From positions 186,001 to 250,000 of the forward strand of contig JAGOAX010000003.1 in assembly GCA_017983695.1 (NCBI GenBank): a stretch of DNA of 64,000 nt, in the 5' to 3' direction. Positions 19,168 through 28,226 of this stretch are shown piece after piece. Below the pieces are notes generated by a model. The model was given only the letters and a program-made list of their open reading frames with translations. It did no database searches and was not told the DNA's origin. Source of the stretch: Ferruginibacter sp. Its GTDB lineage: Bacteria; Bacteroidota; Bacteroidia; Chitinophagales; Chitinophagaceae. Made by a program: the position numbers and the translations under genes. Numbering within the stretch: the stretch's first letter is position 1; each line of letters opens with the position of its first letter.

Positions 19168-19265
19168 GTTTAGAAGTTTAGGAGTTTAGAGGTTTAGAGG
19201 TTTAGGGGTTTAGGGTTTAGCAAACTGTTCAGCTAAACTTCTAAACTCCTAAACCCCTAAACCTG
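19168..19265. repeat. Octamer array with inverted partner (TTTAGRRG)
   Basis: At least six near-octamer units of TTTAG(A/G)(A/G)G run from about 19168 to 19220. After a short loop their reverse complement (TAAACTTC, TAAACTCC, TAAACCCC) runs to 19262. The right arm includes the nuoN stop codon and final codon, so the repeat has replaced the end of the gene. It would form a long hairpin in nuo mRNA. Confidence 0.85.
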
Positions 19266-20654
19266 ACTTTGAATATAATCATAAATCCAGCTTAATAATC
19301 CTGTTAAAATAATACCTGCAGCACAAATGATCAACGCAAATTTTGTTGCAGGATGAATATTTATTTTTTCTACAGGGGTATCATTCTTATCCATAAACAT
19401 GGCACGTATCACCCTTAAATAATAGTATAAAGAAACGATCATGTTTAATGCTGCAATGGTGATAAAAGCATAATTGGCTTTGGATGCACCGGCAGTTAAT
19501 AAAAACAGTTTGCCAAAAAATCCGGCGGTGGGAGGTATGCCCGCCAATGAAAATAATGTCAGTGCCATAATCCAGCTTAAGAACGGGTTGGTTTTATACA
19601 AGCCTTTATACTCTTCAATTTTTTCTTTACCGGTTTGTGAAGAAATGGCTGCGGCCACACCAAATGCGGCAAGGTTTGAGAAAATATAAATGAGGATAAA
19701 ATATACAACGGATGATGTGCCTTCCAATGCATTACTGCTGATGCCCACTAAAATAAAACCCACCTGCGCAATGGATGAAAAAGCCAGAAATCTTTTGATG
19801 CTTTGCTGGCGCAATGCAAAAAGATTTCCAACGATCATTGTGGTAATGGACAGCAGCATGATCATATTATACCAAATGGCTTCCATCGGCTGAAATACTT
19901 TATACAATGTTGTAGCAAAAACAAATGCAATTGCACCCTTGGATATTACCGACAAGAAAGAAGTGGTTGCCATTGGGGCACCTTCATATACATCGGCCGT
20001 CCATAAATGAAAAGGAACGATGGATAATTTAAAAGCAAAGGCAGTAAATAAAAATATAAAAGCCAGTATCTGCAATGGGCTTTTATCAAGTAATGCAGGT
20101 AACTCTGTAAAGCTGATGGTACCTGTTGCACCGTACAGCAACGAAATGCCAAATAATAATATTCCTGATGAGAAAGCAGATGATAAGATCATTTTCATAG
20201 CCGCTTCAGAGGATATCTTTTTATCCAGGTCGAAATTGGCCATGGCAGCAACAGGAATGGTTGCCAGCTCCAGTGATAAAAAGAACATTAAAAAATTTCC
20301 GCTTGATATTAAAAAGTTCATGCCCAATAAAGCGGAGAGCAGTAAAATAAAAAACTCAGGTAAGTGGTCACACTTTTTAAACCAGTCGGCAAATAATAAG
20401 GAGATGAGGTAAACCGCCAGGTTAAGAATATTTTTTTGCAGGATAAACAATGCAGTAGCCTCGTACATACCATCGAATAAAGTGCCTTCTTCATTGAAGA
20501 AAAAGCCGGCAATAAAATTCAGTAATAACAATACCTGTATCAGCATCAGCATGGCATCATTCTTCATGCCTTTGCCAATTTTTATAAACAGCAACAGGAA
20601 GATGATGAAGGTTATGGTAAGCTCAGGTTTTAGTATCGTAGAAAATTCATTCAT
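19257..20654 (-). CDS. nuoN: NADH-quinone oxidoreductase subunit N
   Basis: 465-residue antiporter-like membrane subunit of complex I with about 14 hydrophobic segments. Family marks include FLLSALLGMNFLISSGNFL-type helices, the loop SIVPFHLWTADVYEGAP with its conserved lysine region, and FSLAGIPPTAGFFGKLFLL. Last of the nuo genes proper, 13 bp after nuoM. The stop codon lies in an octamer repeat arm. Confidence 0.95.
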   Translation of the reverse strand: MNEFSTILKPELTITFIIFLLLFIKIGKGMKNDAMLMLIQVLLLLNFIAGFFFNEEGTLFDGMYEATALFILQKNILNLAVYLISLLFADWFKKCDHLPEFFILLLSALLGMNFLISSGNFLMFFLSLELATIPVAAMANFDLDKKISSEAAMKMILSSAFSSGILLFGISLLYGATGTISFTELPALLDKSPLQILAFIFLFTAFAFKLSIVPFHLWTADVYEGAPMATTSFLSVISKGAIAFVFATTLYKVFQPMEAIWYNMIMLLSITTMIVGNLFALRQQSIKRFLAFSSIAQVGFILVGISSNALEGTSSVVYFILIYIFSNLAAFGVAAAISSQTGKEKIEEYKGLYKTNPFLSWIMALTLFSLAGIPPTAGFFGKLFLLTAGASKANYAFITIAALNMIVSLYYYLRVIRAMFMDKNDTPVEKINIHPATKFALIICAAGIILTGLLSWIYDYIQSQV

Positions 20655-20667
20655 TCAATGGTTACAT

Positions 20668-22149
20668 TTATTTTACTGCGGATATTTTTTGCATAATTAT
20701 TTCGGCACCCGGCCTTATCAGGTCATTTAACCATGCCGGTGCAATACCAATAGCCAGTATTCCGCCAATTAAAATTATGGCAGCCAGTTTTTCATTCCAG
20801 GTGGCATCACTTAAATTTTTAAATTCTTCTTTTATTGGCCCCATGGCTGTCTGGCCAACGGCACGTAAAATATATACTGCTGTTACCACAATGCTTAAAC
20901 AGGCAGCAACGGTTGCTATACGGTGAAAATTATCGGTATGTTCCCATGAGCCCATGAATACGGTCATCTCTGCCACAAAACCACTAAGCCCCGGTAAGCC
21001 CAATGAACACAAGCCTACAATAAATAATATGGTAGAGATGAAAGGCATTGCTCTTAATAAACCTCCCATTTCATTTACCTGCCGGGTATGTGTACGTTGG
21101 TATATCATACCAATAACAGCAAAGAAAAGGGCTGTCATTAAACCATGACTTACCATTTGCATTACTGCGCCGGTTACTGCAGTTTTGGTTAACATGCCAA
21201 TGCCCAATAAAACAAATCCGCAATGGCTTACAGATGAATAAGCATTGATGTATTTCAGATCCTTCTGCATCATGGTAGCAAAGGCGCCGTATAAAATTGC
21301 AATGGATGATAATACAATTATAATGTTGGCATATTCTTTTGCGCCATCGGGCATAATGTATGTTGCTACACGTAAACAACCGTAGCCGCCCAGTTTCATT
21401 GATATACCGGCTAAGAACATTGACCCTGCTGTTGGTGCAGATGAGTGACCATCTGGCACCCATGTATGAAAAGGAAATAATGCAGTGAACACACCAAAGC
21501 CTACAAAGAGTAAAGGAAAACAAATGAGTTGCGTTTGAACAGGAATTTTAGTTTGTGCCAATTGCATCAGGTCGAAGGTTTTTCCGCCACCGCCAAAATA
21601 TAAACCCAGCAAACCAACCAACACCAGGGCAGAGCCGCCCATTAACATTAATGCCAGTTTATTGGCGGCATATTCTTTTTTACCGCTGCCCCATATACCG
21701 ATCAGTAAATATTTCGGTATCACTGCAATTTCTAAAAAGAAAAAGAGAATAAACAGGTCAAGAGAAATAAAGAAGCCGTAAGCGCCAAGACTTAATAAGA
21801 TCAATAAGAAATAAAATTCCTTCGTCATCTTTTCCATATTCCACGAAACCAGCACACCGGCAATAACAACAAAGGCGGTTAATAATATCATTGCCACCGC
21901 AATACCATCTACACCAAAATGAAAACTTATATTCCAGTTGGGGAACCAATTGTATTGCTGTTCAAAAAGCATTTGAGCAGTTTGTCCGCCGGCTCTTGCA
22001 TTTCTAAATGCGCCCAGTAAAACAAAAGCCAATGCAAACTGAATTACTGAGCCGATAAATGCAACCCATCTTACCTGCGTTTTATTGGGTACTAATAAAA
22101 CTGCAATTGCGGTAAGCAGCGGAACTAATATGAGTAATAATAAATTCAT
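20668..22149 (-). CDS. nuoM: NADH-quinone oxidoreductase subunit M
   Basis: 493-residue proton-pumping antiporter-like subunit. Conserved segments: PFHTWVPDGHSSAPTAGSMF, LKYINAYSSVSHCGFVLLG and LGLPGLSGFVAEMTVFMG. The residues before TM helices form the usual proton channel pattern. Between nuoL and nuoM lies a 177-bp repeat-rich spacer. Confidence 0.96.
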   Translation of the reverse strand: MNLLLLILVPLLTAIAVLLVPNKTQVRWVAFIGSVIQFALAFVLLGAFRNARAGGQTAQMLFEQQYNWFPNWNISFHFGVDGIAVAMILLTAFVVIAGVLVSWNMEKMTKEFYFLLILLSLGAYGFFISLDLFILFFFLEIAVIPKYLLIGIWGSGKKEYAANKLALMLMGGSALVLVGLLGLYFGGGGKTFDLMQLAQTKIPVQTQLICFPLLFVGFGVFTALFPFHTWVPDGHSSAPTAGSMFLAGISMKLGGYGCLRVATYIMPDGAKEYANIIIVLSSIAILYGAFATMMQKDLKYINAYSSVSHCGFVLLGIGMLTKTAVTGAVMQMVSHGLMTALFFAVIGMIYQRTHTRQVNEMGGLLRAMPFISTILFIVGLCSLGLPGLSGFVAEMTVFMGSWEHTDNFHRIATVAACLSIVVTAVYILRAVGQTAMGPIKEEFKNLSDATWNEKLAAIILIGGILAIGIAPAWLNDLIRPGAEIIMQKISAVK

Positions 22150-22169
22150 TCTACTATAATGTTTTTCAG

Positions 22170-22206
22170 CCTCACCCTCATTCCCTCTCCAAAAGAGAGG
22201 GAGGCC
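22170..22206. repeat. C-rich palindromic repeat, nuoL-nuoM spacer (1)
   Basis: TCCCTCTC and GAGAGGGA around CAAAA, preceded by CTCACCCTCA; same family as the copy inside nuoL. Confidence 0.75.
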
Positions 22207-22290
22207 AAACTTTTATTTTTAATCAACATTTGTATTTAAGCATTTCAACATTTATCCTTTTTTCAACTTTTGTTTTCGCTGTAATCTGCT

Positions 22291-22325
22291 CCATATCCTC
22301 CCCTTTTGGGGGAGATAGAGGGGGC
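22291..22325. repeat. C-rich palindromic repeat, nuoL-nuoM spacer (2)
   Basis: CTCCCC-TTTT-GGGGGAG followed by ATAGAGGGGG, ending directly at the nuoL stop codon. Confidence 0.75.
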
Positions 22326-22326
22326 C

Positions 22327-24279
22327 TTACTTCCATAAATAAATGAACAAAACAGCTAATCCTATAACACCTGCCAAAAAGTAAACTGCATATTGCTGCA
22401 CTTTACCCGATTGTATACCTTTTATCTTTTCTGAAATTAATTGGGTGGTATTACCAGTTGCATTCACCAATCCATCCACTACATTTTTATCGAACCATGC
22501 GGCCGGCCTGCCAATTAAATTGAACAATATTTTTTTTGTGATGAATAAATAAATTTCATCAATATAAAATTTATGGTAAGCAGCTTTGTACAATCCGCTT
22601 AAAGAAGCCGCCAGCTTATCTGGTTTTGCATTTTGTTTTTTATACAGGAACATTGCGGTAAAAATGCCGGCTAATCCTAATGCAACAGGCGCAATGGAAA
22701 ACTGCAAATGAAATTCGCTTGCCAATGCCTTACCATCGGAGCTAACAAAATTGCCGAAAGGAATAAAGCCTGCAACAGCTGCACCGGCAGCTAATAACAG
22801 TAAAGGCAGCATCATTGCAAAACCACCTTCGCTTTTATGGACCTCACCCCAACCCCTCTCCAAAGGAGAGGGGTTTTCACGACCCCAAAAAATTGAAAAG
22901 TATAAACGGAACATATAAAAAGCAGTAAGGCCCGAAGTTAACAGCGCTACCCAATAAATAAACTGGTTATGCTGATAAGCTGCCAGTAAAATTTCTTCTT
23001 TACTGAAGAAGCCTGCAAATGGCGGCACACCGGATATAGCAAGGCATGCAATTAAAAAAGTGATATGTGTGATGGGCATGTATTTTCTTAATCCACCCAT
23101 GTCTTTCATTTCGTTGCTGTGTATAAAATGTATTACAGCGCCTGCGCCTAAAAATAATAAGGCTTTAAATAAAGCATGTGTAAATAAATGGAACATGGAA
23201 GCGGTATAACCCAGTCCTTCTTCGCCACCATATTTAGAAACACCTAAAGCAAACATCATAAAACCGATCTGGCTCATGGTGGAATAGGCTAATACTCTTT
23301 TAATATCGGTTTGTGTGCAGGCAATAACGGCAGCAATTGCTGCAGAGATGGCGCCAACATAAGCAACGATCTGTAATGCTTCCGGTGCTGATAATGCAAA
23401 TACCGGGAATAATCTGGCTACCAGAAAAACACCGGCAACCACCATTGTTGCAGCATGTATCAATGCCGAAACAGGAGTGGGGCCTTCCATTGCATCGGGC
23501 AACCAGATGTGCAAAGGGAACATTGCACTTTTACCTGCACCGCCAATAAATACCAATACCATTCCCCAGGTTAATGCAGATATGCCAATGAAAGAAGCTG
23601 ATACAGCCGATTTTAATTCAGTGGATTCGGCATTGGTCAATGTGGCAATCATTGTTTTAAAATCCAGTGTGCCCGAATAGAAAGACAAGATTAAAATGCC
23701 TATTAAAAAACCAACATCTGCAAACCGGGTAACAATAAATGCTTTTTTACAAGCTGCCACGGCAGATGGTTTATCGTAATAATAACCGATCAATAAAAAT
23801 GAACTTACGCCAACCAGCTCCCAGAAAATATAGATCTGGAAAATATTGGATGCTACTACTAATCCTAACATAGAAAAAGTAAACAGGCCAAGGAATGCAT
23901 AATAAGTAGGAAATCTTTCTTCGCCTTTCATATAGGCCAGGCTGTAAATATGCACCATCAGCGATACAAAAGTTACCACCACCAGCATCATCGCTGTAAT
24001 AGGATCGAGCAGTATGCCCATATCGATGGAAACGCCTTTCGAAAATTCGAGCCAGGTATATTGTAATGGCACCAGCTTTTGAAAAACACCATCTACTTTA
24101 CCATAATCAAAAAAGTAACCATAAGCAATATAGATCGATAAAACAGTTGATGCTAACATTAAAGCAGTGGCAATTATGCCGGATGTATTTTTAAAATATT
24201 TTCTGCCAAATAAACCCAGCATTAAAAAGCCTGCCAGCGGCAATAAAAGAATCAGTGTTATATAAGTTGCGTTCGGCAT
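22327..24279 (-). CDS. nuoL: NADH-quinone oxidoreductase subunit L
   Basis: 650-residue antiporter-like subunit with the C-terminal lateral helix. Conserved segments: FWELVGVSSFLLIGYYYDKP, FPLHIWLPDAMEGPTPVSAL, LAYSTMSQIGFMMFALG and HLFTHALFKALLFLGAGAVIH. At residues about 468-480 it carries NPSPLERGWGEVHKSEGG, encoded by a C-rich palindromic repeat inserted in frame in a loop between membrane helices. This is not a family feature. The rest is full length. Confidence 0.96.
   Translation of the reverse strand: MPNATYITLILLLPLAGFLMLGLFGRKYFKNTSGIIATALMLASTVLSIYIAYGYFFDYGKVDGVFQKLVPLQYTWLEFSKGVSIDMGILLDPITAMMLVVVTFVSLMVHIYSLAYMKGEERFPTYYAFLGLFTFSMLGLVVASNIFQIYIFWELVGVSSFLLIGYYYDKPSAVAACKKAFIVTRFADVGFLIGILILSFYSGTLDFKTMIATLTNAESTELKSAVSASFIGISALTWGMVLVFIGGAGKSAMFPLHIWLPDAMEGPTPVSALIHAATMVVAGVFLVARLFPVFALSAPEALQIVAYVGAISAAIAAVIACTQTDIKRVLAYSTMSQIGFMMFALGVSKYGGEEGLGYTASMFHLFTHALFKALLFLGAGAVIHFIHSNEMKDMGGLRKYMPITHITFLIACLAISGVPPFAGFFSKEEILLAAYQHNQFIYWVALLTSGLTAFYMFRLYFSIFWGRENPSPLERGWGEVHKSEGGFAMMLPLLLLAAGAAVAGFIPFGNFVSSDGKALASEFHLQFSIAPVALGLAGIFTAMFLYKKQNAKPDKLAASLSGLYKAAYHKFYIDEIYLFITKKILFNLIGRPAAWFDKNVVDGLVNATGNTTQLISEKIKGIQSGKVQQYAVYFLAGVIGLAVLFIYLWK
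22842..22876. repeat. C-rich palindromic repeat in frame inside nuoL
   Basis: CCTCACCCCAACCCCTCTCC and its inverse GGAGAGGGG. Read on the coding strand it gives PSPLERGWGE, an insertion in a NuoL loop. Confidence 0.85.
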
Positions 24280-24284
24280 GATGT

Positions 24285-24599
24285 TTAATATTTCATTTCT
24301 TCAGCATTCTCCACATCAATAGATTGATGGCTCCGGTATAAATTTATAATAATGGCAATGGCAACAGCAGCTTCGGCGGCAGCTATGGCAATTATAAAAA
24401 TGGTAAAGAATAAACCGTCCAGCTTATCGGGCCACAGGTATTTATTGAATGCAATAAAATTCAGGTTCACACTGTTCAGTATCAGCTCCACACTCATTAA
24501 CATGGTAATTAAATTTCTTCGGGTAAAGAAACCATATACACCAATAAAGAATAATGCAGCGCTGATAAATAATAAATGATATAGTCCGGGTTGCATCAT
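24285..24599 (-). CDS. nuoK: NADH-quinone oxidoreductase subunit K
   Basis: About 104 residues with three membrane helices; VELILNSVNLNFIAF contains the conserved membrane glutamate and AIAAAEAAVAIAIIINLYR the second. Start placed at 24599, where ATGATG overlaps the nuoJ stop by 4 nt; a frame extension upstream would lie wholly in nuoJ. nuoL begins 5 bp later. Confidence 0.93.
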   Translation of the reverse strand: MMQPGLYHLLFISAALFFIGVYGFFTRRNLITMLMSVELILNSVNLNFIAFNKYLWPDKLDGLFFTIFIIAIAAAEAAVAIAIIINLYRSHQSIDVENAEEMKY

Positions 24600-25117
24600 G
24601 TTGTTGTTGGTTTTGTTCTTAATGCAATTACAATACAACCAATCAATGCGGCCAGTAATAAAATACTCACTACTTCAAAAGGTAAGGAGTAACCACCTCC
24701 ATCATTTACACTCAGCATATGAATACCAATATTTTCAACAGTTGGTTCAAGTGCCTGTGCCTGGGTGCCTATAAAATGGTACTTGTATAATTGCAGCATA
24801 ATTAAAGCAAAGCCGCAAAAAGCTGCCAGTGCCGAAAATAACTGCCGTCCCATTTTTTGTTTGGGCATTTTTTCTCCTGCCTGCTGCGTTAAAAATATAG
24901 AGAAGATGATGAGTACTGTAATGCCGCCTACATATACTACAATCTGTACCGCTGCAATAAATTCATATTGCAACCAGAAATATAATCCTGCAACACCTAT
25001 CAAAGAAAATAATAAAAAGATTGCCGCCCTGAATATTTGCCTTGTAGTAACAGCCATAAGCCCACTTACCAAAGTAAGTGCTGCAAGCATGTAAAATATA
25101 ATAGTTGATCCGTTCAT
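24596..25117 (-). CDS. nuoJ: NADH-quinone oxidoreductase subunit J
   Basis: 173-residue membrane subunit with five predicted helices. FWLQYEFIAAVQIVVYVGGITVLIIF is the conserved third-helix region known for its pi-bulge. Overlaps nuoK by 4 nt; separated from nuoI by an octamer-type repeat spacer. Confidence 0.94.
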   Translation of the reverse strand: MNGSTIIFYMLAALTLVSGLMAVTTRQIFRAAIFLLFSLIGVAGLYFWLQYEFIAAVQIVVYVGGITVLIIFSIFLTQQAGEKMPKQKMGRQLFSALAAFCGFALIMLQLYKYHFIGTQAQALEPTVENIGIHMLSVNDGGGYSLPFEVVSILLLAALIGCIVIALRTKPTTT

Positions 25118-25124
25118 TTTTATA

Positions 25125-25207
25125 AGTCAAAAGTTAAAAGTCAAAAATCAAAAGGTGTAATATGTTACATATAGTTTTTTACTTTTGAATTTTTACTTTT
25201 TAGTTTT
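25125..25207. repeat. Octamer array with inverted partner (AGTYAAAA)
   Basis: AAGTCAAAAGTTAAAAGTC and further units on the left are mirrored by TTTTTACTTTTGAATTTTTA on the right. It fills the nuoI-nuoJ spacer and ends at the nuoI stop codon. Same architecture as 19168-19265 with a different unit. Confidence 0.75.
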
Positions 25208-25684
25208 TTATTCAACGCCATCCATAATTTTCGATCCCGGGTTATTCAATACTTTGGTTAACTTACTGCGGTCGAAAACACTGTGTTCAAATGTTGGTGC
25301 CATTACAATTGCATCCGACGGACAGGCCACCACACATAAATTACACATGGTGCATAGTTCCAGGTGATATACTAATTTATCAATCGCTTTTTTCTTTTTT
25401 CCTTCCGGCGTAATATCAAATTTGGTAACCACTTTTATGGTGCCGTTAGGGCAGGCCAGTTCGCAGGCGGTGCAGCCGGTGCAGCGGTGTTCATTCTTTT
25501 CATCATGCGGCATTACTACTTCACCTTTAAATCTTTCGGACAGTACCAAGGTATCCCTGTTATCAGGATACTGTTCTGTAATAATTTCTTTATGGTGAGT
25601 AAAATAATAACCTGTTCGCCTTAGGCCAACAAACAGTGATTTTAAAGCACCGAAAACATCTTTTATGTATTTAACTATAAACAT
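25208..25684 (-). CDS. nuoI: NADH-quinone oxidoreductase subunit I
   Basis: 158-residue peripheral-arm subunit with two [4Fe-4S] clusters (N6a/N6b): CTGCTACELACPNGTIKV and CTMCNLCVVACPSDAIVM hold all eight cysteines. It links cluster N2 in NuoB to the rest of the peripheral arm; in complexes lacking NuoEFG it is a plausible docking place for ferredoxin. Confidence 0.96.
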   Translation of the reverse strand: MFIVKYIKDVFGALKSLFVGLRRTGYYFTHHKEIITEQYPDNRDTLVLSERFKGEVVMPHDEKNEHRCTGCTACELACPNGTIKVVTKFDITPEGKKKKAIDKLVYHLELCTMCNLCVVACPSDAIVMAPTFEHSVFDRSKLTKVLNNPGSKIMDGVE

Positions 25685-25687
25685 ATT

Positions 25688-25710
25688 ACCCCAAACCCCT
25701 AAAGGGGCTT
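25688..25710. repeat. C-rich palindromic repeat, nuoH-nuoI spacer (1)
   Basis: AACCCCTAAAGGGGCTT just upstream of the nuoI start codon; palindrome core CCCCTAAAGGGG. Confidence 0.75.
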
Positions 25711-25779
25711 TCTTTTGTTAGGTTATTAATTTTGTTTAGCACTTCAAAATTTGAAAGTGCCTGAACTTATTTTACGCTC

Positions 25780-25811
25780 CCGGTTCCCCCTTTAGGGGGC
25801 GGAGGGGGTGC
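25780..25811. repeat. C-rich palindromic repeat, nuoH-nuoI spacer (2)
   Basis: GTTCCCCCTTTAGGGGGCGG followed by AGGGGGTG; opposite orientation to the previous copy, abutting the nuoH stop. Confidence 0.75.
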
Positions 25812-25812
25812 C

Positions 25813-26889
25813 CTAAAAATGCCACTTCAATATTGCCATTGCTGTTACCAATAAAATATTAAACATGCTGATAGGCAATAAATATTTCCATTCTAAATTT
25901 AACAACTGGTCAATACGTAACCTTGGAAAAGTCCACCGGAACCACATGATCAGGAATATTAAAAAGAAAGTTTTTCCAAAGAACCACAAGCTCGACGGTA
26001 TATAATCCATCACATGATTAAATGACTCCCAATGCCCGATATGAAAAGGCATCCAGCCGCCTAAGAAAATGGTTGCGCCAATTGCACATACTATAAATAC
26101 ATTGATGTATTCTGCTAAAAAGAACAACGCAAATTTCATCCCCGAATATTCTGTATGAAAACCTGCAGTTAATTCACTCTCTGCTTCTGCCAAATCAAAT
26201 GGCGCTCTGTTGGTTTCTGCTGTTACGGCAATAATGAAAATGATGAATGCAATGATGACAGGAATATGCCCTTTAAAGATCCACCAGCCATCGGCCTGTG
26301 ATGTAACAATATCGTTTAAATTTAAACTGCCGGTAAGTACAACAATGGCTAAAACTGAAAGCCCGGCTGATAATTCATAACTCACAATTTGTGCGCCACT
26401 GCGCATGGCACCCATCAATGAATATTTATTATTACTGGCCCAGCCTGCCATTAAAATTCCTATTACCGAAACTGAAGAAATAGCAGATACATACAATACG
26501 CCGATATTCATATTCCATATGGCAAGGTCTTTTGCAAAAGTGATAGGTGCAAGTAACAGCATGGCCACCATCATGGCGATATAAGGGGCAAGGTTAAATA
26601 AAAATTTATCTGCTCCGTCCGGTGTCATGCCTTCCTTTACCAATAATTTTACAGTATCGGCTACAGATTGCAGTAATCCTTTTGGTCCGACACGGTTTGG
26701 TCCAAGGCGGATCTGTATCCATGCTGCAACTCTTCTTTCCATTAATACCAACACCAATCCTAAAACAGCAAACAAACTGATTGCACAGATCCCAACGATC
26801 ACCATTTCAAAAATCAATACCCATGTAGGGTTGAATGTTGCATTCAGCCAGGAATCAATTTCAATTGCTATGTTAGATAAACTCCACAT
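25813..26889 (-). CDS. nuoH: NADH-quinone oxidoreductase subunit H
   Basis: 358-residue membrane subunit forming much of the quinone chamber, about eight helices. RRVAAWIQIRLGPNRVGPKG is the highly conserved first loop; AETNRAPFDLAEAESELTAGF the glutamate-rich quinone-site loop; WTFPRLRIDQLL the C-terminal signature. It follows nuoD directly apart from a 220-bp repeat spacer; the genes for NuoE, F and G that often lie here are absent. Confidence 0.96.
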   Translation of the reverse strand: MWSLSNIAIEIDSWLNATFNPTWVLIFEMVIVGICAISLFAVLGLVLVLMERRVAAWIQIRLGPNRVGPKGLLQSVADTVKLLVKEGMTPDGADKFLFNLAPYIAMMVAMLLLAPITFAKDLAIWNMNIGVLYVSAISSVSVIGILMAGWASNNKYSLMGAMRSGAQIVSYELSAGLSVLAIVVLTGSLNLNDIVTSQADGWWIFKGHIPVIIAFIIFIIAVTAETNRAPFDLAEAESELTAGFHTEYSGMKFALFFLAEYINVFIVCAIGATIFLGGWMPFHIGHWESFNHVMDYIPSSLWFFGKTFFLIFLIMWFRWTFPRLRIDQLLNLEWKYLLPISMFNILLVTAMAILKWHF

Positions 26890-26898
26890 TATATTTTG

Positions 26899-26922
26899 CC
26901 CCTCCGCCCCTAAAGGGGAACT
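26899..26922. repeat. C-rich palindromic repeat, nuoD-nuoH spacer (1)
   Basis: CCCCTCCGCCCCTAAAGGGG just upstream of nuoH. Confidence 0.75.
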
Positions 26923-26987
26923 TGATTACGGAGAAGATTAAGTTTTATTTTTTGTACTCAACTAAAAATTTTTTTTCAACTTCATTG

Positions 26988-27004
26988 GCGTCGCACTCTT
27001 GTAC
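26988..27004. repeat. 17-bp dispersed word, copy 1
   Basis: GCGTCGCACTCTTGTAC, found again exactly at 43616-43632, both times in intergenic DNA. Confidence 0.7.
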
Positions 27005-27077
27005 ACTATCTCTTTATTCAACACCTTAAATTCATACTCCCTTTTTAATTATTTAAAACTGTTCAAATAATTATACT

Positions 27078-27105
27078 CCGGGTTCCCCTTTAGGGGCGGA
27101 GGAGC
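27078..27105. repeat. C-rich palindromic repeat, nuoD-nuoH spacer (2)
   Basis: GGGTTCCCCTTTAGGGGCGG, opposite orientation to the copy at 26899, abutting the nuoD stop codon. The two copies bracket the spacer where nuoEFG would be expected. Confidence 0.75.
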
Positions 27106-27109
27106 AGCC

Positions 27110-28225
27110 TTACCTGTCAATATCCGGTATCACCAAATCCAGTGTCCCCATCATCGCCACTAAATCGCCTAACTTACTTCCTCTTGCCATATGATCTAAG
27201 GCCGAAAGATTAGAAAATCCCGGTGAACGGAATTTTATCCGGTATGGCGTTGTTCCTCCTTCACTAACAATATAAATTCCAAATTCACCACGTGCCGTTT
27301 CTACTTTAGTATAAAATTCTCCTTTGGGTAATTTCAACACGGCTTTTGTTTTAGCCTGAAAATCGCCTTCGGGAATGTTATCGATTAACTGTTCAATTAT
27401 TTTTATGGATTGATTCATTTCTCTTATCCTCACCATATATCTTGCAAATGAATCGCCGCCGGTTTCCAGTACTTCTTCAAAATCAAGTTTATCGTAAATC
27501 TCGTAGGGATATATTTTTCGTACATCGCAACTTACGCCACTTCCTCTTGCTGCCGGGCCACTGCAACCGTATGAGATAGCATCTGCTGCAGATAAATAAC
27601 CCACACCTTTCATCCTGTTTTGAAAAATGATATTGCCTGTTACCAGTTCTGCATATTCATCCACTTTTCTTTTATATAAACTGATAAATGCTTTTACTTT
27701 CTTTTGAAAATCGGGATGCAGTTCCTGCATTACACCTCCCGGCACCATATAATTCATCGTTAACCTGGCACCACAGGTATCTTCCATAATTTCGTTAATA
27801 GCTTCTCTTTCCCTGAATGCATGAAAGAAAGGCGTGAAGGCACCGAGGTCCATTGCCATTGCTCCCCACCATAATTCATGAGATGCAATTCTTGTCAATT
27901 CATCAAGTAATACTCTTATCACCTGTGCCCTTGCCGGTACTTCAATCTGCATACCTTTTTCAACACATAAAGCGCAGGCGTGGTTGTTGATGTGAGAAGA
28001 GAGATAATCCATACGGCTGGTAACATAAATAAACTGGCGGTAAGTAAGGCTCTCACACATTTTTTCAATAGAGCGGTGGATATAACCCAGGTGTGGTTCT
28101 ACCTTTTTAATGGTCTCTCCATTTAACGTGATCACCAGGTGCAACACGCCATGTGTGGCAGGATGCTGTGGGCCTACGTTAATGATTAAATCACCATCTG
28201 CTGTTGTGCCAATTTCTTCAACCAT
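27110..28225 (-). CDS. nuoD: NADH-quinone oxidoreductase subunit D
   Basis: 371-residue 49-kDa-type subunit lining the quinone site. NVGPQHPATHGVLHLVITL gives the conserved quinone-binding histidine region, LGYIHRSIEKM the next, and SGPAARGSGVSCDVRK and GTLDLVIPDIDR the C-terminal marks. Begins 1 bp after the end of nuoC. Full length for a non-fused NuoD. Confidence 0.96.
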   Translation of the reverse strand: MVEEIGTTADGDLIINVGPQHPATHGVLHLVITLNGETIKKVEPHLGYIHRSIEKMCESLTYRQFIYVTSRMDYLSSHINNHACALCVEKGMQIEVPARAQVIRVLLDELTRIASHELWWGAMAMDLGAFTPFFHAFREREAINEIMEDTCGARLTMNYMVPGGVMQELHPDFQKKVKAFISLYKRKVDEYAELVTGNIIFQNRMKGVGYLSAADAISYGCSGPAARGSGVSCDVRKIYPYEIYDKLDFEEVLETGGDSFARYMVRIREMNQSIKIIEQLIDNIPEGDFQAKTKAVLKLPKGEFYTKVETARGEFGIYIVSEGGTTPYRIKFRSPGFSNLSALDHMARGSKLGDLVAMMGTLDLVIPDIDR

Positions 28226-28226
28226 A

